The notes beneath the pieces are model-generated. The model searched no databases and was not told the origin of the DNA. It was given only the letters and a program-made list of their open reading frames with translations. From positions 16,875,181 to 16,939,180 of the forward strand of contig CAIIXF020000010.1 of assembly GCA_903813345.2 (NCBI GenBank): a stretch of DNA of 64,000 bases, given 5' to 3'. The stretch is from Owenia fusiformis. Its lineage: Eukaryota; Annelida; Polychaeta; Sabellida; Oweniidae. The position numbers and the translations under genes were made by a program. This document shows positions 34,601 through 46,500 of this stretch, piece by piece; positions within the stretch are counted from its first letter, which is position 1, and the number at the start of each line of letters is the position of its first letter.

Positions 34601-36074
34601 TTTCAGACATTTCATTTGCACTATCCTGCTTATGTCTAGTGTGTTTATCCATACAATCATTGTCACACCTTACATCTGCTTTGTCAGCTTCAGGAAAATC
34701 ATTCTTTAGCGTCTTTGCAACAATCATTTCCTGATCATTTTCAGTTTCAGATAAACCTTCACTTTCTTGTTTATTTCTTTTTCCTGCACTTTTTTCCAGA
34801 TGGTGTCTACACTGAGTACATATATACTTCCTTCTAGAATCAAACTCAGCTCCCCTTCTTCGCATTTCAACTATCATCCATTCTTGAACTTTTTCACAAT
34901 ATTGAATAGCACCATGATTTATATACATGTCACAATGTAAACACTTCAAGATTTCTATATCTTGTTCATCTGGTTGTGCATCATCATTCACTTCTTCAGG
35001 ACTTTTCTTGTCCCAATTCCTTTCAGATTTTATACATTCCTGGTTGCCGTCACTACCAACACTATCAGTTAGATCAATTTTGTCATTATCTTTGATTTCA
35101 GTAACTTCACTTTGAGAATATTTTGTGAACATTGATGATTCATTCTCTAGTTTGGTTTTGTCATTCACTTCTTTACTAAAATTGGGGCTTTCTTTCTGAC
35201 TTGTATTACTGAAGCTTGGTAATAGAGAGAATCTATCATTAGAAGAACCTGCCTTGTTCGACTCTATAGATTCATTCCCTAGTATCTGAGGATCAACTGT
35301 TTTTTCATATTTTTCAATTCTAGGTACATCCACACCATTTCTCTGCTTGAACACTCTTTTAAGTTGATACAAACATGGATTGCATACCCATTTTCTATTA
35401 ACATCAAACGCAGCACCCATAATTTGTAGCTCAACGATCATCCAATTATGTACAAGTTTCCTGTTTTTATAAAAACTTTTCTTTTTATCTGTAGATGTAC
35501 TACACATGATACAGCATACGTCTTCTCTTGGGTACCTGTTTCTGTTCCCTTTTTGAGAAATGATTGTACTTAGCTCTCCATCATTCTTGATATCAGTATT
35601 GTCTGCTTCAGTATGATCATTCTTAATAGTCTGTGCAACAATCTTTTCCTGATCATTTTCAGTTTCAGGTACACTTTTACTTTCTTGTTTATTTCTTTTT
35701 CCTCCACTTCTTTCCAAATGAAGTCTACAACGATTACATACATATTTCCTTCTATTATCAAACTCAGCTCCTCTTCTTTGCATTTCAACAATCATCCATT
35801 CTTGGACTTTTCGCCGATATGGACAAGAGCCAAAACCTGTATATGTGCCACAATTTAAACACTTCAAAGCTTCCGGGTTTTTTCTTCTTAACTGTTTTTC
35901 ATCATTAAATTCCTCATTTGTCCATTCGTCTTGATTTGATTTACATTCTGTTATTTCTGGTTCAATTTGATGACTCATTTTGGATGTTTTTTCGGGTTCA
36001 GATTTAAGAGTCTCTACAGCTATGATTTCTTCTACAGTTCCAATGTCAGAATCCATGGATCTTCGAAAATTCAA
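28664..36074 (-). CDS. ARL14EP: ARL14EP-like protein with four C4 zinc-finger units, upstream tandem copy (3 exons, 748 aa)
   Basis: Minus-strand CDS: 36074-34194, 33669-33521, 28880-28664. The exon phases (0, 2) are the same as in the neighbouring copy. Exon 1 encodes four C-x2-C...C-x2-C units: C72/C75/C113/C116, C188/C191/C231/C234, C378/C381/C419/C422 and C565/C568/C611/C614. The conserved cores include VQEWMIVEMQRRGAEFDNRR. Linkers are acidic and low-complexity. Units 1 and 3 share their linkers (GKRNKQES, ETENDQE.IVA), showing an internal duplication. Exon 2 carries FMEDFNPETSARELRKVNRK, and exon 3 carries the ARF7EP_C cysteine-rich domain. The stop codon is 112 bp before the ATG of the next copy. 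Intron 2 contains an antisense LINE. Role inferred from family: effector or scaffold protein, with zinc-binding arrays for protein contacts. Confidence 0.86.
28980..32264 (+). CDS. LINE ORF2: endonuclease-reverse transcriptase
   Basis: The frame is open from just after a TGA at 28968 to TAG at 32262-32264, about 1090 codons with no stop. The N-terminal ~220 residues are an APE-type endonuclease (GGDFNARSKKW, then GTDHCS near residue 190), with the first strand missing. The reverse transcriptase follows: SNYRPICLLN, FLDVEGAFDAVPH (first catalytic Asp, ~residue 560), SGVPQGSILGPLLF and YADDSS (~668). Near residues 994-1010 there is a C-terminal CxC...H...HC motif (CKCGHSTESTKHLLLHC). No RNase H domain is evident. 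This fits the jockey/CR1 group. The uninterrupted frame indicates a recent insertion. Confidence 0.92.
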   Translation, partial: RIAADNNARFDCLKLYLKEENIHIAGLSEVGTNINTSDYNIDGYHTLDLNLYNTSGRGLLVYIHESLSFKVRKDLNVGLNDCIWLEVKVQNKSFLYGLFYRSPSQLAVTRDQYMFNLNANIENVLKGNSDLIIFGGDFNARSKKWWPDDVNSNVGNLLYDICVNNSLTQFIEEPTRITTQSKSCLDLIFSNFPGRILKTEVKPPIGGTDHCSTLASLDVSLPNKQNAFSKRSWLYSEANTVNLNQAVKDFDWNSIYLQDDVNKITSDFTAALFHIFESHIPSKVTTLKTSDMPWFNKDIKSALNKKDKLYKKMKKDSNDLNINQFKKQNAYLTKLITDSKNNYQDKLCNNLDEEAANGLNYWTIIKKLIGTKFSTGIPLLEINDKIIDDDFGKANAFLNKFMTKFHHNIIDKSLPPCPMKTNESLTYINISRKNINDNLRNLNSSKKGGEDNITNKMLKLVADSIDVELVKLFTIFLETNTFPDCWKLGIIVPIYKNKNSKTDPSNYRPICLLNNLSKLFERIIYTAIFDHVSSKNLIYENQSGFLPGHDTQKQLFSIVNMLADNFDSNLPTRGIFLDVEGAFDAVPHFLLLHKMKSYGLGKNIIELLTSYLTDRKSKVRINDTYSDISCNAEAGANIPQNLQNRDSRSYEINSGVPQGSILGPLLFLLYINDLADSVHNCKLFLYADDSSIFLTVPKNESVEATNQKIQSDINEMANWSTKWKLKFKASKSKEVIFQSKHTRKVKKQIPVTMNNEQIPLVNSHKHLGIILDKHLSFEEHINSVITRCNKMLNPLKALKFSVRSKHLQTIYMAFILPHLEYGNIIFDSANLNLLASLDRVQYRAGLIVSGCIQGSNSEKVMSCLGWRSLSNRRKEKKLVFMFDFANNYKMPSYVSNVFEQYKNQVNHQRLRRSNDFKIPFNASAKLRKFTALSSIKLWDNLPDELKQAHSRNSFKYKIRTFLNGKKKEFTTPRLNLSRDKEIVLNKTRCDLIFRQHLFTHNFRNIPNAKCKCGHSTESTKHLLLHCPLFNIQRLNFHRELGGLPSFNLNSFNNRKQEDRVDFLLFADPSLDTITNKKAIELTAEFLHTIVKEVK
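28980..32495 (+). mobile_element. 5'-truncated non-LTR retrotransposon (jockey/CR1-like LINE)
   Basis: A single long open frame is followed by an A-tail (32478-32495), preceded by AATAAA at 32458-32463. The left end begins inside the endonuclease domain and there is no upstream ORF1, so it is 5'-truncated, as is usual for target-primed insertions. It sits in intron 2 of the upstream ARL14EP-like gene in antisense orientation. No clear target duplication was found. Confidence 0.9.
32496..33520. other. intron 2 of the upstream ARL14EP-like gene, remainder
   Basis: No exon or repeat is recognised. Similarity to the neighbour gene resumes only at exon 2 (33521). Confidence 0.5.
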
Positions 36075-37534
36075 ACAGTAACTGAGACGGAAACAAACTT
36101 TTATATGTTTATTGGTTCCGTTCCGTCTGAACTGAAAAATTGTCGCGACTGACTATTTGTACATGTACACGCCGTTCTGTCCAAAAGTGAATAGAGTCTT
36201 ATCAAGATTATAACAGTAAAGAGTTTAAGGATTGGTTAGTTGGTTGTATATCCTATCTTTAGGATTATTTCAGTCATCTGGGCGATAATAGAGGAATTTA
36301 AAAACCTAAGATATACTTATCGATTTTCACATACTTGTTCGTCACTTGCATCCAAAGAAATACATTCAATACTATCATTATCCTCTATATTACTTTGATT
36401 GGAGTATTTTGTTGGGATTGATTTCCCCTTCACATGGGAATTTCTTGAACTGCAAGAAGTCATTGTTCCATTTTTTCATTTTTTGTCTGCCGATACCCTT
36501 GGCCGATACCATTATGTTATCAGTGGGGTTAGCATATAAATCTATTTAGGAATAATGACCAAATTTTATCAAATATAAGTTAATTTCCTTTTTATTTATA
36601 TTCTACATATCTTATATATTAGGTGTCGGTTTTCTTTTTTATATTTTGATTCAATATGCAATTAGAGCATTTGTATATAGGCCTATCACCCCTCAAAAGT
36701 TTAACTGCTGCTAGAAATTCCTTCTAAATTAATGACGTCATGAGGGAGTACCTGTCATGGCGGACGGTGGTAAAAATACTTTTTTATCAGTCTATCTCAT
36801 TTTACCTCTCCTGTTCGATATAGCGCCTTTTTGTTAGGAATAATAGGGCGGAAAATATAAATATTTATGTTCATTTTATTCAAGGCCCAAAAAAGCTGTC
36901 TATGGATGTCCCTATATTTGTGTCCAGTCCAGAACCATTTTTCAAAATTATTTTGATTTGAAAAATGAACTTGATGAATATAAGAGTGCATCAAGGGCAA
37001 ACTAACCAAATCAGTCTGGCTCAGTTCAACAGTGTCACAACCGGTGATCGTGAAAATGGGACAGAGGGGGGGGGGAACTGTTGATTTCTGCTTGAAAATT
37101 CAATAAATCTGGAAGATGGAATGGTTAGGGCAATGGGCTCTATCAGAGGTGGTAGAGCCCATGGGGCAAACCCAGAAAAGAAGGCCACTGGCTATTACAG
37201 CACTGTAGGTCATTTCTTGCCAATGTACAGCTGCAATAATGTTTAAGTAGTAGCTGAGCAGAACATATATAAACATTTTATGAGTTCCAACACATTTCTG
37301 CCAACAGGCTAATGAATAAAGTTTGGTTAAATGATTTTCAATTTTTTCCTGAAAATCAACAGCCTTTAAGAATCTACAGTACATGTCCAGTAGTTGTTCC
37401 TGCCAGTGGCTCATCTTAATTCCAAATAAAATATGAACTGTTCTTACCTTTCAATAATTTTCAGTATAAGAGTACAAGGAATTGGGCATCAAGAGGCAAG
37501 AAAATTATACATGGGATTTCTGCAACAAAGTTAG
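36075..37534. promoter_or_regulatory. head-to-head intergenic region with CRE-like site
   Basis: This 1.46-kb interval separates the divergent starts of the ARL14EP-like gene (minus, ATG at 36074) and TTC37 (plus, ATG at 37535). A consensus CRE palindrome TGACGTCA lies at 36733-36740, and CATGGCGGAC (~36756), reminiscent of a YY1-type CATGGCGG core, follows. A palindrome around ATGGGCTCTA lies at 37133-37162. Shared bidirectional promoter use is an inference. Confidence 0.5.
37133..37162. repeat. 30-bp hairpin ATGGGCTCTA...TAGAGCCCAT
   Basis: The 11-bp arms are perfect. A near-identical hairpin in reverse orientation is at 58632-58658, and both contain ACCACC in the loop on one strand. Confidence 0.65.
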
Positions 37535-40500
37535 ATGGATGCAAAAGAGAAAAAACAGGCTCTAAAGTCTGCAAGAGATGCCATACGTAGCAAAGAATTC
37601 AAAGATGCTCTGAAACATTGCAAGGTGACACATCTAGCTGGTCTTAGTTTGATATTTTAGCTGTGAAGTTGCATGTCTTGTCCTTAGAGTCAATAATTTA
37701 TTTTGGATAGATTTAATTATTAATTATTAGTTCTCATGAAAATACAATACAGTCTGATGATGCCATTTAAAAAAGAATATTCTATTCAGAATAGTAATTT
37801 GACATTTCAATAATAAATTGAATACATACAGTAGTACACCTAATATATTTAATACAATGTACAAGACTATCCTCTTCACCACTTTCCAGTCTGTGTTGAA
37901 ACATGAAGGAGACAACTACAATGCACTTGTGTTTGTGGGAGTGGCAGCTGAAGGACTGGAACAGCCAGAGCAGGCCCTTGCGGCATATAAACGTGCAGCT
38001 GAAAGTGACCCAAAACAGCTTCTTGCATGGCAAGGTTTAGCTGGGTACTATGAGAAAAGCATAAATCCTGACCACAAAGCATCACTCTCTGAGGTTTACG
38101 AAACTATCATTGATCTACAACCAGACCAGACAAAATCAAAGGATGTCAAATTGAAACTTGCTGACCTCTACAGTCAACTTGGCAACGCAGAAAAGGCCAT
38201 TGTGTTGTTTCAGAGCTTATTGGGGGAACAATCTCAAATTGATATTTTGAAGAAAATAGTGCAACTTATTGAAAATCTGAAAGAACCAACAGATGACCAA
38301 TTCAAATTATTAGGAGACACATATTCCCATTTACTGGATGCTGTGAGTGACAAAGAAGAACTATTGCTCTATAGACATGGGTATTTGAAGCACCTGGCTA
38401 GGGTTGAAGATGTTGAGAAACTGGAAGGATTCTCAACCCATATGCATTCTATCATACCTGATGATCCTGTGCCCTTGAGATATCTCTGTCTGGTATATCT
38501 GGATAAACTTGGTTAGTTTTTTAATTTTTAATTATCTAAATATACAAAATACCAGATTTGTAACCCCTGTAGTGTTGTTTTGTGTATTGTGACTGACGTA
38601 TGTTGTTTGGTAACTACATGTACATATTCAGAGCTGTTTTCAGTTGTAATAAATGACCAATCAGAGGGTATGTCCAGACTTCAAGAGTACGGGGAGTCTC
38701 TGCTTGGTCTGACTCCAGAAGATGGGGTCGGACATTTAGTGCAGGGAGCTGTGGGGATTAAGTCATCATCCAGTGAGCAGAGGGTTAAAGGCAAGGATCA
38801 CATTGCAGAAGGTACATGTAGTGTTATTAGACACAATAATACATAACACAGTGATAATTGTATTAGTATTAACCAACATTTAGGGGGTCTCATAGTGCAG
38901 ATGACTCACCAGATTTAGATATTCTTTACAATGTATTCTGCTATGTCCATCTCCAAATATAGTTTGAAAATATCCTAAAACCACGATGATTACATTACAG
39001 GTCTTAAGGTAGAGACAAGGTCTATAAGTGGCTATATTTTGCAGGCCAAAGCTTCTCTCCAGCTACATGATCACCCAAATGTTCAACAAAGCATTAGTAA
39101 AGGTAAGCTATTCAACCAGACACACACATATTTTGTATTGCAGATATGATGAATTTTATAATTTGAATATAAATTTACAATGCAATGTTTTAATATTTTA
39201 TATTAAAGGTATGAATGAATATATGTATTCACAAACTGCATTATCATTCTTCTTTTATTTAACAAAATGACTGTCTTCATTAAAGGTCATGGCATGAAGA
39301 TTGCAACCCATTGCATGCCCTGTACCTTGATAAACAGTGGCATATATTTGATCACCCCCTAACTGGCAGTTTAATGATTATTCTGTATTTTATGGATCTT
39401 GCAAAACAAACAAACAAAATTGATTTGTTTTTGTTGCTTTTCACAGGTAAATCATTACTGAAAACCAAACCATTTAAATATGCATCAAAGACAGCTCAGT
39501 TCTCCTCAACTCTAAGACTTCTCCAAGCAAAGCTCTACTTAGACTCCAAGCAGAATCTAGAGAAAGGGAGTACAATATGTGAACAACTGCTTGGAGATGG
39601 AGTGAAGAATGTGGATATACTGTACACACAGGGGTTGTTGTTAGTGGAGCAGAACAAAATAGATGAAGCTCAAAAGGTATTCAGTATTCACCACTTTCAA
39701 ATTTCCACATTTTTATGTTTTTTTCATAAAGGATTCTGTGGAATTATCAATACAGTAGCTGTATATTTCAACACTTTTTTAATATTTTCCCTCTTTGGCC
39801 CTAAGTGCTTCATATTCCTAGTTATATGGTTCAATAATGATTTAATAACATTTACAGTGATATTCTTGAATATTCTGCATTTTATTTGAAAGTTTTCAAT
39901 ATCAATGATTTCAGTGATCTCTTCAGGGTTTATTGTGTAGTTACACTGCAGAAAAATGATCCTTGATGCAGTATTAGATTTTAAGATGTGTATCTTTCAA
40001 TGTGTACATGTATGAACCTTTTGATTTAGGTGTTGAATGATCTTGAGGAAGAATACAGTAGTGATTTGGCTGCTATATCTGCACTGCGTGGATGGTTACA
40101 TTACCAAAAGCAGAACTATGATTTAGCTTTGGAGAGGTACAGTATATTTGTCATTGCCTTAGAGCATTTGAATGGCTAATGATTACTCGAGTCATCTCCA
40201 AATAACATTTACTTGCAGCTATACATTATATCTGTATTGAATACATAAAGATGTATATACATTTTAAAAAAATATTATGTGCAGGCAGCCGTCATAGAAA
40301 ATACTTTTAGGCCTCTCCTTTTTTACAAACTTACATGACGATCTGAAACATAAATAGAATTGTAGATATTTTGATAACAACTAATGCAAATGATACTATA
40401 TACATTTTCAGTTTGGCCAAGGCACTGGAGTCTCCTATATATGGAGTTGATTCACAGTACAAACTTGCTCTGGTAAAGTGGGAGTCCCAAGACAAAACAG

Positions 40501-43500
40501 AGGCATTTCAAATGTTCCTGAAGGCAGCTAAGTGTGACCCATACAACAGTGACATATTTCTACATCTGGGGCACTACTATAAACACACTGTTGAGGATTT
40601 GCAGTATGTTACTTAGATATTTATAATAGTTGTATTTTAAAAGGCATTTTGACATATCACAATCATTCATTGCCAAAATGTATCAATATTTAAGAAATAT
40701 ATTGAGTTTTTTGATCTGTAGAAGAGTACTGGTAATATTTATTTTTACAAAAACTCAATTTGTCAGTTTTCTGCTCCTCTATTGGTTACAGCACAGATAC
40801 ATTTTCAGGAATTAATAGGCCTCTTACATTTCTTTTTGCATCCCAATAACTAGATTTGGTATATTTTGTGTTTTTAGTGCAGTCAGAGTAAAACGCAATA
40901 TACAATATTGCAATATTTATCAAATTTGTTCCATAGAATGGCTTATGTATAAATATCCAATTGGTGCATTGTAACAACTCTAAAGAAGCTTCATCATTGT
41001 ATTTGTATTATACTATTTTTTGGGGTTTTGGCAGGAAGGCGAGGAAATGCTACCAGAAGGCAGTAGACCTTAATCCATTGAGTGAATCTGCTGGGTGTGC
41101 CTTAGTTGATACATTAAATGAGCTGAATGAAGAGGAATTGTCATATAATCTTTTAAAACAGGTATAGTCAACTAAAGCCCTTTAGATGCTCCAGAGCGAC
41201 GACTTGGAAATCAGCTGTTTGATTTTAAATCTAAACAAAATGCAAATATTATTTAGTTGAAAATTACTTTATAGAAATCAGGCAACAATTATGACACATT
41301 GGCTTAAGTGAACTATAGTTTGGATGAATAATCCAAATAATATCAAACCATTATTGAACTTTACTCAAGAATAAATTCACAACTGGCACTTTTTAATTTC
41401 AAAATATATCTGTACAAAAGTTGAATTAAATTGTTTGCAAATATCATTTGAAGAAAGAAACTGTACTGTACAAATAGTATACTAATATATGTTTTCACTT
41501 TTAATTGTAAAATGTATGATATTCCTTATGATAATGGTGTTATATTTATAACATGACCAGTGTATATGCTTTTAAAGGTTGTTGGCCAGTCTGCAGCTGG
41601 GGAAGCTAAATGGGCCTGGTTGAGACTAGGACTCCTTGAATTGAAAAGGGGAAACCCCACAGAAGCTATTTATGCTTTACAATGTGCACTACGTGCTGAT
41701 CCAACTGACAAGTGAGACATCATTCAGAATCTAATAGTTTTTATGTCACCAGCAGAAGTGTTGACATCTTGTGGACAGTGTTTGGCATCCTGTGGTTGGT
41801 GTTCAGTAGTTGGTGTTTGGTGTCTGTAACAAATGGCAGCTGGTGAAATTTTGCATGTTGAAATCCTTGTTATTTGTTTATTCTCTAATCAACAGAGGAA
41901 GATCTAACAAACGCACTATGGTCTGATTGTTGGAATCAAGTTGGTGGTGTCATATTGGAGTACATGTACAGGCTGTTATTGCAGGCTTCCTACAACCCTT
42001 AGAATTCTAGCTTTTATCTGTATATGTTCACATGGATTTAGCTTTTTGATATTTTTTTTACTAAAGCTGAGAAAATTATGTCCAGTAGAAATATGATGCC
42101 ATCTTTGACTCAAGTTTTGTCTTACCTGCCTTGCCTGTTTTTAACTCATGCCCCAACGTTATAACATTAACATCATGATTTTTTGTAGCCATGTATGGGA
42201 GTGCCTTGCTGAAACATACATGAGTCGAGGAAGTTTCACTGCTGCAATGAAGGCGTTCTCCAGAGCCTTGGAACTTGAGCCTTCCTCCATGTACGCTCGC
42301 TACCAGATTGCCACCATCAAACAATCTCTGGGTCAACTAGCTGAGGCAGTTGCAGAATATAAGAGTGTGCTGGAGATTGAGCCTACATATGTCCCTGCAT
42401 TGAAAGGTAGTAAATATGATTTTTTTAAATTTATAGTTTACTATACCAACAGCTGGACTAAAAATTGATACTTCTATTAGTTTTTGATTTTAAAAATTAT
42501 ACATTGTTAGAGATTGATATTTTATTTCTCATTGACTAAAACTTCTTGATCTATCTTAAATATGTTGAAGTTGAAAAATTAACTTTATATTAATACTTGT
42601 GTAAAGTAGACCCCTCTTGAATGAAAAACAAATGACTAAGATTTTAAGACTCCAATACACCATTGGAAAGGTGAGAGCTTTAAGGATGGTAGCTGGTGAC
42701 AAAGTTGAAAAAGTTAACTCTTTCATCACCAAGGGGTAAAATTAAGAAATAAATCATAATTTTTCAATCAAAATCTTTTTTGTTCAATTATTTTATATGT
42801 TCATTCTCAATGTTCATAATAACAAATTTAGTGTTCTGAGCAACATAGCAATGTACAATTAGAATGTTTGACCTTAATGACCTCAAGATCAATCCTGTAT
42901 GTAAAACTTCCCAGTACATAACCCTTATACTTGTATTTATAGGTGTTGGGGAGACATACCTTCTGCTAGTGAAATCTTCTCTGCAAAATTGTTTCTATGG
43001 CAGAGCTGTAGATGAGTGTCAACAGGCCATATCAATGCTCACTAGGTTTGTACATTAGACCTATGTACAGTATACCTATGTACACTAGACCCATGTACAG
43101 TAAAACATGAACATGTTTATCCATTAACACCATTATATCTCGTAATCCGAACAACTCAGGCCTGAAATTGTAAGAGTGACATTGTAACTAATAGGACTTG
43201 TCTTCTATGTTTCAACAGTGCAGCTAGTGTACGGCCAGATCTAGGCTGTGTTTGGAAGCTATTGGGTGATGCCTGCACAATATTGCACTCTCTCCCAGCA
43301 ACAAAACTTCAAGTTAAGATCCCTGGGAAACTTCTAGGAAAAGATGAAGAGGGAACATGCGATAAGTTGGAACTGCTGGCTTTAGGAGCTAGGTATGAAC
43401 TCTGCTATAATGTTTTAAAATACAAGTACAATATCTGAAAATTTGAGCATATTTTTTAGAGTTGGTGGATATTTGAGGATTTTTTCATGACTGAGATGTC

Positions 43501-46500
43501 ATTTTTATTGTTGAAAAGAATAATCAAAATTTGGATGTGTATTGAACAACTTGAAAACTGCATGTCTAGTCTGATGTACTTTTGAAAGGTAAAATGCATC
43601 ATTTAAAGTACTCATTATCATATACATGTACATGTAATATGCTTTACAGATGTTTCGGAAAAGCACTGAAATGTCTCCCAGAATGCACATCAATTTGGTA
43701 TGACCTCGGTAACAACTATTTTCGACAATCCCAACATGCACCAGCAACGGCACAAGCAGATCTCATAAAGAAATCTATTGCGATCCTAAAACAAGCTCTG
43801 GTTAAGGACCCAACTAATGCCAACCTGTGGAATGCCCTTGGCTGTGTAGCATGCTCACCAGGGTGCCAGGATAACGCTCTTGCTCAACATTGCTTTATTA
43901 AATCCATCAACCAGGAAAGCAGTGTTGTTGCTTGGACCAATCTTGGAGTTCTTTACTTGCAAACCAGCCATATTGAATTGGCACATGAGGCCTTTAAGAT
44001 TGCTCAGTCCTTGGAGCCCAGCTATGTGAACTGTTGGATTGGGCAGGCTCTGATTGCTGAGACTGTCGGTGATGATGATGCAATGGATCTCTTTAGGCAC
44101 TCAACAGAACTAGCCAACCATGTATGTCATGTTTATTTATTTGGTTATTTATTTTGAATTTAATTCAGTTTCAATTTATTCATGTAAATAAGTCTGATAA
44201 TGCATCCAACTTTTCAAGATATAATTAGGTTTTTAGTCATTACTATTCTAATCTGGGACAAATATACTGAATACATGTATATAGTTCCTGACATGGTCCC
44301 TAAACTTCATATATTCTAGAATGAGGCAGGTATCAAATTGCTATTTATATATAATCTTCATGATGTATACAAATATGTGTAAATTTTATGTTATAGAATG
44401 AGGCAGGTCTCGGGTATGCAAGCTGGGTGTGTGCCACTCTACAAGACAGCACAAAGATGCAGAATGAAGCTTACTCCTATAATATACAACATATGGCAGC
44501 CATCCCTGCTAGTGCAGATGCACTCTCACATTTCACAGGTAACAAGTCTTATTTGTTCCAAGATAAAATTCCAATATGATAGGACAACAATATTTTATCG
44601 CACTTTTTCAAATTGCTGTCATTGTCATGATGTTCTACTGATGGTCATGTGAATGTATGTGGGTTGGCGCCACGTAAAATTCCAGGTAAACAGCTTATCA
44701 ATTCAACTTTCTTTTACAAAATGTTTGCAGTGAAAGAGCAAACAAGTGCCAAGATTTGATTAGGTTTTGGACATCCTGGGTAAATTAATTCGTGGCCATT
44801 CTGATTTTGTTTGATGAAAAATGTGGTATTTTTCACTGTGTGTCTTATTTTGAATACAGGAATCATACAGAAATGCAAAAAGCAATCTGACAAATAACAT
44901 TGAGCTTCATGATTCTTTCAGATGGTATTGAAAATGACGATACAGCATTCAACCTGTATGGTTTGATCTTAGAGCAGCAGAAACTCTTACGTCCAGCAAT
45001 AGTGGCCTATAAAAAGTAAGTACACGTGGTAGCCTGATCGTCTGTCAATTTCCCATTCATTGGACAGAAACTCAAGCTCATAGTAACGTTACATCCATAT
45101 TTGGATTCTAGCAAAAATATCAGTTAATCCACTTGACCTGACACCATAAATCAAAAACTAAAATGAAACCCATGAAACATACAGTATATTTACATTGACC
45201 TGAAAGTATTTGGAATACAGTATTTTATGTTTATTTCAGGGCTATAGAGATATTAAAAGAAACAAATGATGAAAGGCTGACTAGTGTTAAACTGAATTGT
45301 GCAAGAGCTCTCGTGTAAGTAGAATACTGCACTTTACACAATGCAAACATCTCTGCCTCAGAAAATCCTAAATGAAACAGATGCCTAAATGCAGGAATTC
45401 ACATCGATTTTGAAATCTCCTCAAATTATGACTTCATTCCATTCAAATCAAAAATATTAATGAATGGCAAATATTTTGTTTTGTTGATTATGTTTTTTGT
45501 TGTTTTAGTGGTGTGAAACAGTACAAGGAGTCTATCGCCATCTATCAGGCAGTGGGGGCACTAGGGAAATTTGAAGATTTATGCTGGATGGGTCTTGCCT
45601 ACTATCATAATAATGACCTCACACAGAGCTATCAAGGTAGAATAATACAATTGTTCGTCTCTACAGATGAGAACTGTGTTAATCCAAGAATTAGCCATTA
45701 AAATTATATTTCGACGCTATAAACTAAGACTACAGGAGGTGTCTGTAATTGTTCTATAGAAAATATTGTTTCTGAAGAAAATATAAAGTAGCCAATCAAC
45801 ATTATCAGACTGTAACAAGCAATTAGGAAGCCTCATATTTGAAATCAAGACCACATATTTATTGACTTGTCTCTTCTTGATCATTATGTTATATTTAATC
45901 ACATGAGTTTTGTATTGTGTTTCTTTTCAGCATATGAGCAGGCCCTTACTCTGGCTCCATGTGATGAAGATAAGTCCCATGTTTATGCGGCTCTTGGTAT
46001 GGTAGCATTCAAGTTTAATGATCTAGCAGATGCCAAATCAGCCCTGTTTCAAAGGTAATGCCAAATGTAAATATACTAGTCAAAAAAAAAACAAGAATTG
46101 ACTAGTTACAAAGTGGTGACATATTTGATCTCTGTTTCTTTGTGATGTCGGTTGGTGTCTGTATGGCAGTTGGTGCTCAGCGTTTTTTGTGACAGCGGTT
46201 GGTGGTTGGCAATCGGCGGGTGGTGGTCAGCGGTTGGCATCTGTAACAAATTCTTACAACTTCCAATAACTTAACAAATACTGTTTAGACTGACATCAAT
46301 CTTTTTTCTTCATCACCTTAGGTCACAAAATGTATTTTGTCAACTTTCCTCAAATTGATCAATTTTTTTTCAAAATCATCTACAATGTCCCAGAAGTTCA
46401 AATCTGACTTTAGATTTGAGATTTTTTCCAACTTTTCCTTTTATTCGACATGATTGTAGAATCAAAAATAGGTTGGTTCACAAGTATAGTTTGTCAAGGT

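Noticed and set aside
35570..35908. Several frames of 60-90 codons on both strands
   Set aside because: Shadows of the C4 zinc-finger exon of the ARL14EP-like gene.
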